A DNA stretch of 64,000 bases from Hsuehochloa calcarea (Eukaryota > Streptophyta > Magnoliopsida > Poales > Poaceae): assembly GCA_036346395.1 (NCBI GenBank), contig JAYEVG010000103.1, positions 62,001 through 126,000 on the forward strand, given 5' to 3'. The notes beneath the pieces are model-generated. The model made no database searches and was not told the DNA's origin. It worked only from the letters and a program-made list of their open reading frames with translations. The position numbers and the translations under genes are program-made. Each line of letters begins with the position of its first letter. The stretch's first letter is position 1. Positions 1 to 11,691 of the stretch are shown here, piece by piece.

Positions 1-3000
1 TGTGCTCCTCCCCGCCGCCGAGCTTCCTTCCCTCGGCTTTGGTCGCCGCCGCGCGCGCCTCCCCCTCCTCTGCTTTCTCTCTCTCTCTCTCCTACTTGCT
101 CTCTCTGCCGGTGGGCCCCCTTTGGTGCTGTGAACCACGCCCACGCGCCGGTGGACCACGCCGTTCACGGTGCGGTGAACCTAGTGACATTGTTCCGTGC
201 GCCGCGCCCGAGCCAACGTGGCCGCCCACGTGGTGCCACATCATCGCCGCGTCAGCACTTTCGCCCGCGTGGCTGACAGCTGTCGCACGCGTGGGCGCTA
301 ACGCATTACTGGGAATTTTCAGTTGAAAAATTATTCCATAAAATCCTAAAACACTAATTCTATCATTTCATGTGATTTGAAACTTCAATCGGCCATAACT
401 TTCACCTCCGAACTCCGATTTGGGTGATCCAAATTTCTAAATTCATCTAAAATTGAGATATTTAATTTGGTTCTGGTTTTGTAATTTTTGGAGTTCATTT
501 GGTGCTATTTTATTTATCTGTGATCTTTTCGCACGTGTAGATTCCGGCGTTCCGGAAGGTTTCATCGACCTGACGACCGAAGACCCGCTCCTCGTCAGCG
601 AAGGCAAGTCGTAGGCCTTTGATCATGTTGAACCCATTTTACAAATGTATATTATTTTAAATTACCATGCATGGCTAGCTTTATTAAAAATGGTTTTGGG
701 AGTAGATAATTACCAAATTGTCATTATGCCTCCTTGATAAATTGAAAATGAAATGTCTCCTTGAATGACATAAATCCATGGACACCTTAGGATGGTTAAT
801 TATTAGTTGGATATTTGTATTACCAACATGGGCGCGTCTTATTGTTTAGACATGCTTTAGTTACCCGTTGGGCTTTGCGATCACTTACTCTCAGGATGAA
901 TGAATTTGACTAAAGAGCTGTGGAACCGTGGCGGGAAGCCACTATTAATAAAAGATGTTGTACCATGGCAGGGGATACCATTTGGTCGGGAATGAACCAA
1001 AGATGTTTTATGCTCGGGCGGATGATCGTGTAGTAAAGGGGGTGCGGGAAGCATATTGGGATGTGGTAGTTTCGCCTGAGCCGTCAACTAAGGACTTAAC
1101 CTTGTACGCCATTTGTAACACCCTGGCTATTCGGAAGCCAAGATGTCACGCAAAACTATCAAACTACTAAGAATAGCATTAAAGCTGGATTATACAGATT
1201 CAATCAACAATAATTTCTAAAGAATGACAATAAACGATCACCAGATTCATGGAAAAGAATGGATAAACAGATATAATACCACGAACAGTCAAGCAATACC
1301 AAAGTTGGATTATTACAACTGAAATTTATTTAACAAGTTGGCTTGGTGAAAGGTAATAATAATTATTCTGATTGGATAAAAGTGAAGTGCAGTGTGCCGA
1401 ACTACCCCACCAAATCACCTTGTCTTCTCCTCAATTACCTAATTAAAACATACAAAGCAAGGGTGAGTCGAAGACTAAGCAAGTACATACAAGAATAATC
1501 AAACATAGAGTGGACAACACAATCCAGTTGAATTACGAACAAATCTTGGAACACATATATGATTGAATGGAATGAATACATGAATGGATGGAATGAAAGA
1601 ATGCATTGAAGGAATGGACTAATCACGACTTATACTGCAGATAGCGAGTGATACACCCGTCGGTGTTCACTTAAGCCCGTACTTCACAAAGTACGGGGAC
1701 CCAATCACCGTATGAAGAACGTTTCATACGGGTGTCCAAGTTGCCACATTGGAATGGTGGTCAACACTACCCACATTGGAATGGTGGGTTTTCAAATGCC
1801 CATGCTGGAATTGATGGGTCTTTCAAATACCCATACTGGAATTGATGGGACTTACCAAAAGAATCCACTTCCGTGGTCATAATGAATTTTATGAATGGAC
1901 ATGATGATTTCTCATGGTATGAATGAATATCACACATTAGTGGAAAAGACACATGGTATTCAACAACATGTGTAAACAAGTATGAGTATGCATTCCCACA
2001 CAACATAATATATCAAGAATGCCACACAAGTTAGTTGCATGTAATGGAATGCAACAACTGAAATGAATGCTAATTCTTTAATCAAAAGAATCATCTTCTT
2101 GAAATGAAATAAACATCAGGATGGATAGAAAAAGGCATTCACAATTTATCCCAACATCAAGCAAACAATTGGAAACATCACCAAACAGCATAGGGTACTT
2201 GCCTTCCGCGATGTGACGTAATAGGAGGACACGAAGATGCCCCTCCACTCACCGCCTCACCGCCTACACAAATGTATAATCAAAATAAGAATAATAAGGT
2301 ATGACATTGCTACAAGAGCCCTTCCATCCCCTCTATCTCTCCCACACAAACAACGGAATCAATTTTACCAAGTTTACCCAATGACCCGACACGCTAAACT
2401 GGCAGCGATACTAGAAAAATCACCATTAATTATCTGTAACTCCAAAAGACCTGAAACCAGTGCTCACTGAATCTTAACAGATCAGGCTACAAAACAATAG
2501 TTGGCGGAATCCCCTGATTCGGCGAAAACAGAGGGCTAATTAACAGCTAAACATAACCCATCTACGTCTGTCCAGAATACAGATCAGAGATAAAGAAAAT
2601 GGCGTAACTTTCACCCTATTGATCCAATGAGAATGATTCTTATCAGCTTGGAAAGATAATGTTAAGGGCTAAAATAACTTAGTTGGGTGAAGGTTCAGAT
2701 TCGGCCCCTAATTTGAACAAAACCGAGGGACAAACCTACTAACCTCAGTTTTCAGACAGACCGCACAGTTTGTAATAAAAAATTCATATCTCCCAAACTA
2801 CAGGTCGGATTTTCCTGATCTCAGTGCCAAAAGAAAGCTAACGTTCCCAGGAATAAAACTCTAGAAGGGCAAAACCCCAGATTCGGCCTCTACGGTAGTC
2901 TAAACAATAGATGAAAACACTAATATTTTTCTGCCCAGAATTCAGAACAGTGGTAAAGAAAATATCATAACTTTCATTATACAGATCCAATGGAGATGAT

Positions 3001-4538
3001 CTTTATCATATTTGAAATATAATTTAAAGGGATACAATAACTTATTTGGGTGGAGGTTCTGGAAATGCCTCTAACTAAATCAAAACCTAGGATCAAGCCG
3101 ACAGATCCTTCTCGTCAGACAGACAGAACAGCGCGCACTAAAAAAATCATATCTCCTAAACCGTAAGGCGGAATCACGTGATCTCGGTGGATATGGAAAG
3201 CTAATAACAATACATACAACTTGCTAAGAGATGGACAAGACAGAAAACGAACGCATCTTACCCAAAATCGACGTACAAGGCGGTGCACAGTATGGGGGAA
3301 GGGGGGCGGCGGCTCCAAAGGGGGGGAGGGGGAGAGAAATGTGGAGTTTAGGGTTTGGGGGGTGGGAACCCCCCCTCTTATGGCCAGCCACCACATGGGC
3401 CCTCTCGGCCGTGGCCCGAGCCCAGTTGCCGTGAAATCACAGAAAAACCCCCGGTGAAAAGATGATTCTGGTTTTTCGATTAGCTCCCTCTTCCGAAACT
3501 TTTTCTAATAAGTCGAATCACCTTCGGGGTATTACACCATTGGTCTGGGTCACATCGTGCAACCACAAGTCCATTATGAGGTGGACCTGGCCAATTAATT
3601 AGGAAAGTTTTGAGTCGATTCTGTTTGGGTTGATTATTGGCGCAAGAGGTTGTCGGAAAGACGAAACCTTAGCGAGCAGAACCGAGTCAAAATGGAACTT
3701 TGTGAAGGCCTTGTCACGTGCTCTAGACTACTTACCTAAGGAAGTGAGTGGTGGTATCGACGGATGCCGAACAAACTAGAGAACTCGTGTCTTGTGGGTA
3801 AAGCTGTACAACCTCTGCAGAGTGTCAAAAATCTATTTGAATAGCCGTGTCCCCGGTTATGGACAAGCCCGGATTCTTTCACGCAAGGGGTAGCATTTTT
3901 AAAAATATGGTATTGGTTCGGTGGAAAGGTTTGGTTGGAATGGTTGGGAAGTGAACGGGAGGTTCACTGCTTGTTTCAAAGAACTTGATTATTTATGTAT
4001 TAATATTTTAAAACCATGCTTTGCAATCTAGTTATTGTATTTACTATCAAACTTGTTTTCTGCAAATTAACTATAAATCCATCCTTGTTTAAACCTTGCA
4101 TGAATACTATGCGCATACATTTCTCTACGACTTGTTGAGTACTTTATGTACTCATGGCTTTATGCCCGTTGTTGATCAGTACCAGCAGAAGAAATAGGGA
4201 ACATCGAGTTCTACCAAGAAAGGTACTGTGAAGACTTTGCGAACTAGGTTATGTCCTCCACTTGATTGCCCGTGGGCATGTCGATTGGCCTCCACGATGT
4301 TTGGATTTCCGCTGCCAGAGCTCTTTTGTTGCTAAGCCCTGCACGACAACTTTTGTAAGAACTTGACCATAAGGTGTTTTGCTATTTTAATTAATATTAC
4401 TTTGTCTGCTTCGTCGGTTGCGTTGTTGTATGGTTATGATAGCATCTTTGTTGTAACTGTGCGAGCTAGCTACTGATCATGGGACTTGCTCGGTATGCAC
4501 AGAGGGTCTCGGGGTTGTATGACACCCGGGGTCCGACA
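1..4538 (+). repeat. Ty3/gypsy LTR (family A), 5' end outside window, split by a nested solo LTR
   Basis: This matches the two LTRs of the complete chromovirus at 47811-58547. The GC-rich leader, the block at 370-545 (ccataactttcac, gctattttatttat, gcacgtgtagattccgg) and the tail with gtacaacctctgcagagtg near 3808 all align in order. It ends at 4538 with ggtccgaca, the same terminus as the chromovirus LTRs. Subtracting the insertion at 1114-3536, the visible part is about 2.1 kb, and the missing 5' part should be about 0.7 kb. No primer-binding site follows 4538, so it is probably a solo LTR or a 3' LTR. The TATA box expected from the other copies lies before base 1. Confidence 0.85.
1114..3536 (-). 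mobile_element. Solo LTR of a Ty3/gypsy element (family B), nested in the family-A LTR
   Basis: On the minus strand it begins TGTAATACCCCGAAGG at 3536 and ends GGGTGTTACA at 1114. It is flanked by a perfect 5-bp duplication CCATT (1109-1113 and 3537-3541). The family-A LTR sequence resumes exactly across the gap (aaggacttaac before, ctgggtcacatcgtgcaac after). The same LTR, in plus orientation and closely similar, starts at 62384 and runs off the right end of the window. Length is 2423 bp. No internal coding region remains, so it arose by LTR-LTR recombination. It contains GC-rich leader DNA near 3280-3420 and repeated ccatactggaattgatgg-type units near 1740-1860. Confidence 0.93.
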
Positions 4539-5385
4539 CAAAGCCATGTTACTATTCTAGTGAGGTCGGTGAGTAATGTTACATTACTAATCTCGAGAGC
4601 TCTAGATAAAAAACCTAATTTGGTCGGGACTTCACGGGAGTGAATGATAGAGTGGTTCGCCGATGGGTGCTTACTCCACTATACCGATATCAGCTGATTG
4701 ATATGCATATGAGAATTAGCATGATTGAGCTTGGCATACATGAGAATTTAATTGTGTTAATTAACTACATGACACATGATGTGTTAATTGAGAACGAGCA
4801 TGACAATGACAATAATTAAATTCAATGATAAGTTGTTTGCTTATTTCTTTATTATATACTTCCTAAGTCGTGGACTCACTCTTGCTTTGTTGTTATTTTT
4901 TGGTGATCGTTGATGGGATGGAATAGCATGTGTGCATCACACGCAATTATCACATAAACATTATTTATTTTAGATGCTTTCACTAAATTTAGAGACAAGG
5001 TTTTTTTTCCTTTGGGATTAATTATCTAGCTTGGTTATTATTTAGTTTAAAAGTTTGAAACTTTGATTGATTTAATATTAGTTGATTATTATTGCTTGTT
5101 GCCATCTTATGTACCTAGAGCATGGTTCAAGCGTTTCTTGGATGTGAGTGTGTGTATCCTGGGTGTTTCTCAGGCGCGTGTGACCAGAGCATTCTTGGCG
5201 TGTCTGTTCAAGTTGTGAAAGTTAATCCTTTATACATTTATATTGTTTAGTTGCTGATATGTGACCTATTGTGATATTTTATTCCATGCATACCTTGTTA
5301 GAATTATTGTGAATTATGGTTTTAAATTGGTATTTAGAATGGTTCATGTGACATTCTGGGCTTAGTGTTGGGCCAGGGTGTTACA
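4539..5385 (+). repeat. 3' tail of another Ty3/gypsy LTR
   Basis: The segment ends ggccagggtgttaca at 5385. This resembles the LTR ends at 35353 and 39334 (gctggggtgttaca or ..ata), and it shares the upstream phrase for 'gtcgtggactcactcttgctttgtt' (compare 'gtcttgggctcacccttgttt' near 34930). No PBS follows and no left terminus is visible, so it is a fragment. It may be the target into which the family-A LTR inserted. Confidence 0.55.
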
Positions 5386-5519
5386 TTTTAGCTAGAAATT
5401 AAATTAACCGTTCAATTAACTGATAATTAAACATCAAATGGTAATATGTTGTGGGGATCCCAGCAATGTGAAATCTAGAATTAACCCGGTTGGTTAACAT
5501 TATAATTTCACATGTGTAT

Positions 5520-5580
5520 CCTCATAACTATTTGTAGGTCTTGCCTAACCCCTCATAACTATTTGTAGGTCTTGCCTAAC
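5520..5580. repeat. Tandem duplication, 30-bp unit separated by one base
   Basis: The unit beginning cctcataactatttgtagg and ending ttgcctaac occurs at 5520-5549 and again, identical, at 5551-5580. Confidence 0.97.
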
Positions 5581-6435
5581 AATCATAGAACTTCCTTGAT
5601 AAATATAAATTAATAAATGAAATCACTAAATAAACTAGACCCCACTAATAAGTCGTGTCGATGAATCACTGCCGATCTTACGAAATAAATGTCGGGGACA
5701 CTACTCTCAAGACTATGCAAGAAGAGACAAGGGTTTTTTAGACAGATCTAGGCATTCTGCGGAGAGAATAACAACCCTACTCCTGTGTTCTTGTATTGAA
5801 TGCGATTACAAAATACAACAAGCCAACAAACTAGGTTTAATGACTTATCTTGTTGATCAAGCACTTGGACCCCCTCCTATGTCTGTCGGCACTGCCCCTT
5901 ATATAGTGTTTGAAAGGGTAGTAGTTGATGTGTCGCGAGGACGCACATTGACAATTGCTTGAATGTGCCTATGGATGATGGTTGCCGTCAGTGAGACATC
6001 CTCTTTCACATTCGCCAAGCGGTTGTTGCCAGAGACAGAGAGAGATTCGTACATTATGTTAGAGATAACGCGCACATGTATTAACTAATACACATAGTTG
6101 AGTATAGTGTACATGATCCCTAGTCTACAAGGTCCATGTCAGTGGGTTTTATTGACCATGGGTGGTCATAATTTGACCTGGTCGCAATAGACCTTATGAC
6201 TATAGGATGGTCGTAACTTGAACTGGTCGTAGCCTTCCATGGTCGATGTAGGTATTAACGACGAGGGGTATTTATAATACCATTATCCATAATGAATATT
6301 ATAGATAATTAGTTTCATTAATCGAGGATTATTGAATCCTCGTCAACTAATAATGAGGTGCTCTCAATAAAACAATAGTGATTCGAAAACAAATCCACAC
6401 CAAGTTGATTCCATCTATCACCCAACGTTGTCCAT

Positions 6436-6495
6436 TTCCAATAGAAGAACAATTTGTAAATTGAATTCCAATAGAAGAACAATTTGTAAATTGAA
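6436..6495. repeat. Perfect tandem duplication, 30-bp unit
   Basis: The unit beginning ttccaatagaagaac and ending gtaaattgaa occurs at 6436-6465 and immediately again at 6466-6495 without mismatch. Perfect identity in an otherwise old region suggests a recent slippage or repair event. Confidence 0.97.
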
Positions 6496-6655
6496 TAAGG
6501 TTCAGTAGATCCTACTGATTAATGTAACCTCTCCCATCCAAATGACCTAAGGGGAGTTTCCCGAGATCACTCTCTATCTTTTTCTGTAATTCCCCACCGA
6601 CTAATATTACTAGAGCTCGATCTCTCTCGTCCTAACCCCGAATCAAATAATTCTT

Positions 6656-8602
6656 GACCCTAAATTCATCTAAAATCTGAATCTACATCCTGGTATCAAG
6701 AATTTGGACTTTGTGATTTATTTGAGTTGGTTTGAATTATTTTCCCTTTGTTTGAGTGTATTTGAGTTTATTTGGTTTCATTTGGTTGTTTTTAGGCATT
6801 CTTGAATTCGATCGTATTTTGTGTAATTAGAATTCGAAGTCCTAAGGAGCAACAAATTCGAGCAAAAGCAAGAACAAGACCTAGATTATCGAATCATTGA
6901 GCAAGGCAAGTCATTACTTTGATCATATTGCACCTACCCTTTGAATGCAAAGTATATTATTTTAAATTATCAAATGCATACTTTACCTTGATTATAATTA
7001 TGTTGACATTAGCTCGTAGTTAATATCGTAAGGATAAATGAGCTATTAAATTCCCTTCCTTGATATTGGACACTACCCTTTGTCGCCCTAAGAATAGTGG
7101 TAAACTTAATTAGTCATTAAGTCTGTATCTAAGTGCCTTGCCTAGCCTTGCTTAGATACATTGACATGTGGACATTAATTTGCCTCGACAACATTTCAAT
7201 CATCAAAACTTGATTTGGGTAGTCATTCGGTGTAGATGGCTGGTATGTTGAACTAAGAAAATGTTTTCAAAATAAAAACCCAAAAACTATCTTAGACTTG
7301 GGCAGATGGTAAGTCAGGCGGGTACGGAGGTAGCACGAGAGTTGGTAATGTAGTTGTCCCACCCGAGTCAATTAAGGATCGAATCTTGTGATGACCTCCC
7401 GTGCACTAACAGTACAACCAAAAGTCTACAATGGTGTCGACCTAGTTGATTACTATGGCGAACCTAAGCATTTATGCCGTAGGCTGAAACAATTGGTGTT
7501 GGATCCACTTGTTTGGGGTGCAAGTGGTGTTTGATCCACTTGAGGAAGTGTGGAAGGGGGGGGAGCGATTACGAGAAGCGGAGATTGGACTTCACATGGT
7601 AGAAGGGCGTCGTTGTTCCCCATAGAGGTGGGGGATGATTTCCAACACAACGAGGGTTCTTTGTTGGGGACGAGGGGTACAACCCTATGTCTGGGTAAAT
7701 GTTAGGGGGAGGCATTGGAAAGACCTTGTGATAATTTTCTTAGTCGCACGTCTAATGTAACGTGTTGATATTACAAGATAATTGTGTCATGTAGGTAAAA
7801 TTGTACAACCTCTGTAGAGTGAAAATTGTCTTGAGAGCCGTGCTTACGGTCATAGGCGATGCGCATGAACTTACTTGGTTAGTCTCATCTTTTATAAAAC
7901 AATTTCTGGGAATGATGAAAGTGCACGTAGAAGCCCGATGTTTTGATTTGTCCTTAGTGGTAGCCAGTGGAAAGTGCGGGTAGTAGCCTGATGGAAAATT
8001 AGCATATAATGGTAGGGGCCATTTGTTGTTTACAGGAGGTTGGAGCCTTCCCTAGTATTGTACAACACTACTCAATTTCATATGGCTGGTTTAGTCAAAA
8101 TGGTGGGTCATAGGCTTTGTACTTGGTCTATTTGAAAGATAGCTTTCGACGGACAAAATAACCCCAAGCCTTCCTTGCCTATTATAATTGCATTTTGTGT
8201 GGTGGCTTGCTACTCACTGTTGCTCATTTACTATCATCCAGTAAGTGAAAAATAAGAAGGTTATGCAGGTGCTTAATCGTATTTGACATGATTGTAAATC
8301 AAAGAGACCAAGAATTATGTCGAGAGCTCCAGTCGATTGCATATGGGCATATCTTGAGAGTTCTACTGAGGTGTTATTTTCGTTTCCACTTTCGCTGTGG
8401 ATATTTAAGGTATTTGGGTCTATTTAAGTGTTGTTTAATATTATATAATAGTTTTACTTTGACGAAATATGTATTTAATATTCGATAATATTACTGTATA
8501 CAACAACTATTGATCGTGGGATTAGCGTTGATACACACGTTGTTTTCCGAGCTACAAATCTGAGTGCGACACTCGATTCGGCCAGGTTGGAGGAGTGACA
8601 CG
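6656..8602 (+). repeat. Diverged Ty3/gypsy LTR related to family A
   Basis: Blocks in the same order as in the family-A LTRs can be followed: ggcaagtcattactttgatcat near 6903, atattattttaaatta near 6955, ggtaaaattgtacaacctctgtagagtg near 7795, gatcgtgggattagc near 8512 and gcgacac near 8566. Similarity is patchy with many indels, so this is an old copy or a sister family. Its boundaries are approximate and no target duplication was found. Confidence 0.6.
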
Positions 8603-10020
8603 TATATGCAACAACCCATTAATAACAATAGGATACGCGAGAAAAACACGAAAGGACCAACTTGTGGGCACGTCCCTATCGGCACCCGGCGTGGTAGTGA
8701 GTAGCAGTGAATGGCATCCATGTGGGTTGCACAGCGCTGGTATGGGTGATCACAAACTACGCACGGAGTTAATTAATTACTAATAAGCAGATTTTTGTAC
8801 GGTCGTGATCAGTGATTGAGGTGCACGTGGACGCTTCACAACTGGACATAGTCAGCAATCATAGCTAACAGAGTAACAGGAAGGCTGTTTTTTCTCTCAT
8901 TGGGAAGTGAGAGAGAGAGAGAGAGAGAGAAAGCGGTGTACCGTCAAGTTCTCGAGTGGACAGACAGACGAGGTGGATTTCTTCGCTGGGAGGGTCTCGC
9001 TCCCGTGGCCGTTGATCCCTGGGCCTCGCGGATGGACGGTGGGATGGGGTCTCACGTGAGGTCTTCGTCACTGAGTTTTCTTCCTTATCTTTCTTCTCGC
9101 TAGATGCTCCGAATCTTGCAGCGTGGTTGCCGACAATCTTGGTAGCTTGATGATCTCTATTGATGTAGGTACAGATGTTATTCGCTATAGAGTAATCAGA
9201 TGAGATTTATTTATATTCAACTATGCCATTACGGGTAAAGAAAATTCGGCCGAGAACTCATCGAAGAACTAAAACAAAAGACAAAAGACAAAAAACAAGA
9301 TAAATTTAAAGATATTTTTAGAAATAATTGGATCCTCATCCACTCAACCACGACGAGGACGGCACCAAGAGAGGAGAGAGTCCGACGTTGGACGACGTCG
9401 GGCCCCGGAAGCTATGCACTCGCACTCCTAAATCATTATGCGATTCCAATTAAGCCATGTTATTTTTTCAAAGCCTGGACACTGTTGGCCCCCTCATGCA
9501 CTGTAATTCCAACTTTGGCCTTTCTACGTCTGAAATTCCGCTTCTGGCTCCCTTTGCCCACCTGCTGCACCACCCAACCGCATTATGCCACCTCCTGCGC
9601 TTGGCGGCCGCAGCAAGAAGGAGCTACGCCAGGCGGCCGCAACACCTAGCTCTCTACGCTCGGCCAGCAAGCACCATCACCCCTACTGATGCCTTACAAA
9701 ATTTTAAGCCTGCTGCCAACACCCACCGTAGCATCTTCAAAGAGGAGAGCACAAATAAAATAAAATGAAAGGGGAATAAAATAAATTTAAGAAAAATTCA
9801 AGAAAATTCTTAAAAAATCCATGGAATATGAATAGATTTAATAAAATAATTTTGAATTTAATTGGAGATTATTTTATTTAATTATTTTTCATTTTCTGAT
9901 ATTTTCAATTAAGCTTTAATTAATCCAATAAAATACAAATAGTTTAGTTTATTTTATAAAAGCTTTCAAAAGACTCTGAAAAAAAATGAAAAAACTGAAT
10001 TAAATTAAATTAAACCTTGT
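8603..10020. other. Unassigned region, no supported gene
   Basis: A GC-rich patch at 8960-9060 and another at 9540-9680 contain short open frames, including one of 103 codons from 9457. None shows a domain, a homologous neighbour or splice-site support. 9760-10020 is very AT-rich. The patches may be relics of host 5' regions or captured gene pieces. Confidence 0.35.
8909..8931. repeat. (GA)n microsatellite
   Basis: Eleven consecutive GA dinucleotides are visible, followed by an A-rich break. Confidence 0.95.
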
Positions 10021-10028
10021 TATTTTTT

Positions 10029-11024
10029 TTAAAGCTTTCCATAATGGATTCTACCTTGTACAAACAAATCATGGTACATCCCCCCGCCGTTTACCCCGAC
10101 GGCGCAGCTGATCCTCAGGCAAGGTAAGTCTACCAGGGGAGCAGCATACGTCTCGAAAGCCGTAGTAGGAGCGCCGCGTGGGAGGCGTCGCTGTGGAGAT
10201 CTCAGTGTAGGTGTCTGGGTGAGGCCCGAGCATATCGTCAACCTAGTATGGCACATCTTGCGGGAAAGGTACTGGGTGAGTTAGTTCTTGGTTTCCTGCA
10301 ACAGGAAAATTATTGTAACTACGATAAAATGTACCTAAGTACACAGCTGTGTGGCCGAGGATCCTTCTAGCCAGTCTGCGCTGTAATGTTACACGGTGTA
10401 CCCTTGGTACGTCAAGTTGAACCACTGGTCGCACTCACGTATGTGCGACTGAACGTCGTGTGCTAATGAGCCAAACCTGTCATCCCAGTGCTGCGGCGAG
10501 TTAGGGTCGCTGCCTGGAGTGGAAAACCATTGCCCCGGCAATGAAGTGTGGCCGTGTGCCTCCCTCCTTGATGAAAACGGCTGAAGCAGAGTGTTGTCCC
10601 ATCGCAAGTGCTACAAGAACAAACGGTAATGTGAGATATATTCGAAAGGAGTGCATGGACAAATACTAATGACTACAACTCGTGGCATACGTACCTGTAG
10701 CCCGAGACGCATCGAGGCTAAGCGACCGTAGCTCCAACAACTCCCAAAGTGTGACAGACGTGCAATGGGCGGTGCCGAGGGAGGTGCGGAGGGCACGGTC
10801 GACTGAACACCGTGTGCTAATGAGCCTAGCTCGTCGTCCGGGCGCTGCGGCAAGTCAGGGTCGCTGTCGGGAGTGGAACCCCATCGCCCCGGTGAGGAAG
10901 TTCGGTCGTGCGCCCCCCTTCGTGATAACGACGACTCAAGCAGAGTGTTGTCCCCTCACAAGTGCTGCAAGAACAGATGGTAATGTGAGATACATTCGAA
11001 AGGATTGAATGGACAAATATTGAA
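10029..11024 (-). pseudogene. Unidentified minus-strand fragment with internal ~230-bp duplication
   Basis: Several minus-strand open frames of 63-80 codons (10029-10256, 10243-10434, 10389-10607, 10611-10853) lie in different frames. Two of them share the peptide pattern R/DD-hydrophobic-GSLAH-V/D-VQS, because the DNA at 10447-10678 is repeated at 10801-11031. The base composition and strand match the PMD and GRF remnants at 18-19.6 kb and 39-61 kb, so it may be the tail of a related mobile-domain gene. I see no diagnostic PMD motif here and I leave the function open. Confidence 0.35.
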
Positions 11025-11031
11025 GACAACA
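10447..11031. repeat. Direct duplication of ~230 bp, offset 354 bp
   Basis: Copy 1 spans about 10447-10678 and copy 2 about 10801-11031. Both begin gactgaac, run through gtgtgctaatgagcc, gcagagtgttgtccc and gtaatgtgagata, and end tggacaaata. They differ by many substitutions, so the duplication is old. Confidence 0.85.
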
Positions 11032-11058
11032 ATTCCCAGCTGACAACAATTCCCAGCT
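11025..11058. repeat. Perfect 17-bp tandem duplication
   Basis: gacaacaattcccagct occurs at 11025-11041 and again at 11042-11058, exactly at the end of the second copy of the larger duplication. Confidence 0.95.
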
Positions 11059-11279
11059 GACATATTATATTATGTTCTTTAGTATATTTTGAAGTAAAAT
11101 GTATTATCGGCTGTAGTACTTATTTTATAATAAAATATAGAATTAAAATATTGTGCATACCTCTGACAAGAAGGAATGCAGAATGCCCAATGAGCATAAT
11201 TGTGCTCTTCATAAAAAAGAAATAGTATTTGGTAACTCATAAGTGTAGCGTTACACATGTAGGAAACCATAATGATATC

Positions 11280-11691
11280 ATGTCTTATGATTACATATAA
11301 ATATTGCTTGAGACCAATTGATATATTACAGATAGAAACATAATAATGTCAATAGTGTCTCAAATTGGATCAATCCAACATCATGCTCTCTAACATGTGC
11401 TCACACTATTGATTTAATATCTCTCATATCTATGACCGGTGAAACATGGTCATCAATCAATACATGTGCTAGTCTATAAGTCACTAGTGTTTTCGACTAG
11501 TGACATCTGACTAGGGATATTTTAATGGTATCATACAATAAATAAATAGTTCCACCAACAAGTCGTATACTTGCTAATATTTATAAATGATTATTCATCC
11601 AAGGAATTATAATAATATCTATTCTATAATGCATAAACATATATATGATACAATCATATTCATGATTGCCTCTTAGGGCATACCACTAACA
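11280..11691 (-). repeat. Ty1/copia 3' LTR (minus orientation), outer end approximate
   Basis: On the minus strand the sequence TGTTAGTGGTATGCCC starts at 11691, directly after a purine-rich tract (gcaagtgggagat, 11692-11704 read on the minus strand). This is the arrangement of a PPT followed by a 3' LTR. The AT-rich body runs left to roughly 11280. No TSD or clear outer terminus was found. Confidence 0.6.

Larger units (their letters stand above)
5386..6655. other. Unassigned AT-rich sequence with two short tandem duplications
   Basis: I find no coding region with recognisable domains. The stretch 5690-6000 (cccttatatagtg near 5896 and a run of stop-filled sequence) resembles LTR-type regulatory DNA but I cannot place it in a family. 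It holds two perfect tandem duplications of about 30 bp, listed separately. Confidence 0.4.

Noticed and set aside
39..326. A 95-codon frame at the left edge
   Set aside because: It lies in the GC-rich leader of the family-A LTR and is not conserved as a frame in the other copies.
5520..6495. CRISPR-like repeat-spacer pattern
   Set aside because: Only tandem pairs with no regular spacers, in an evidently eukaryotic genome.
9457..9768. A 103-codon plus frame with an N-terminal hydrophobic part
   Set aside because: No homologous motif, surrounding sequence is noncoding, and no TATA box or splice site could be tied to it.
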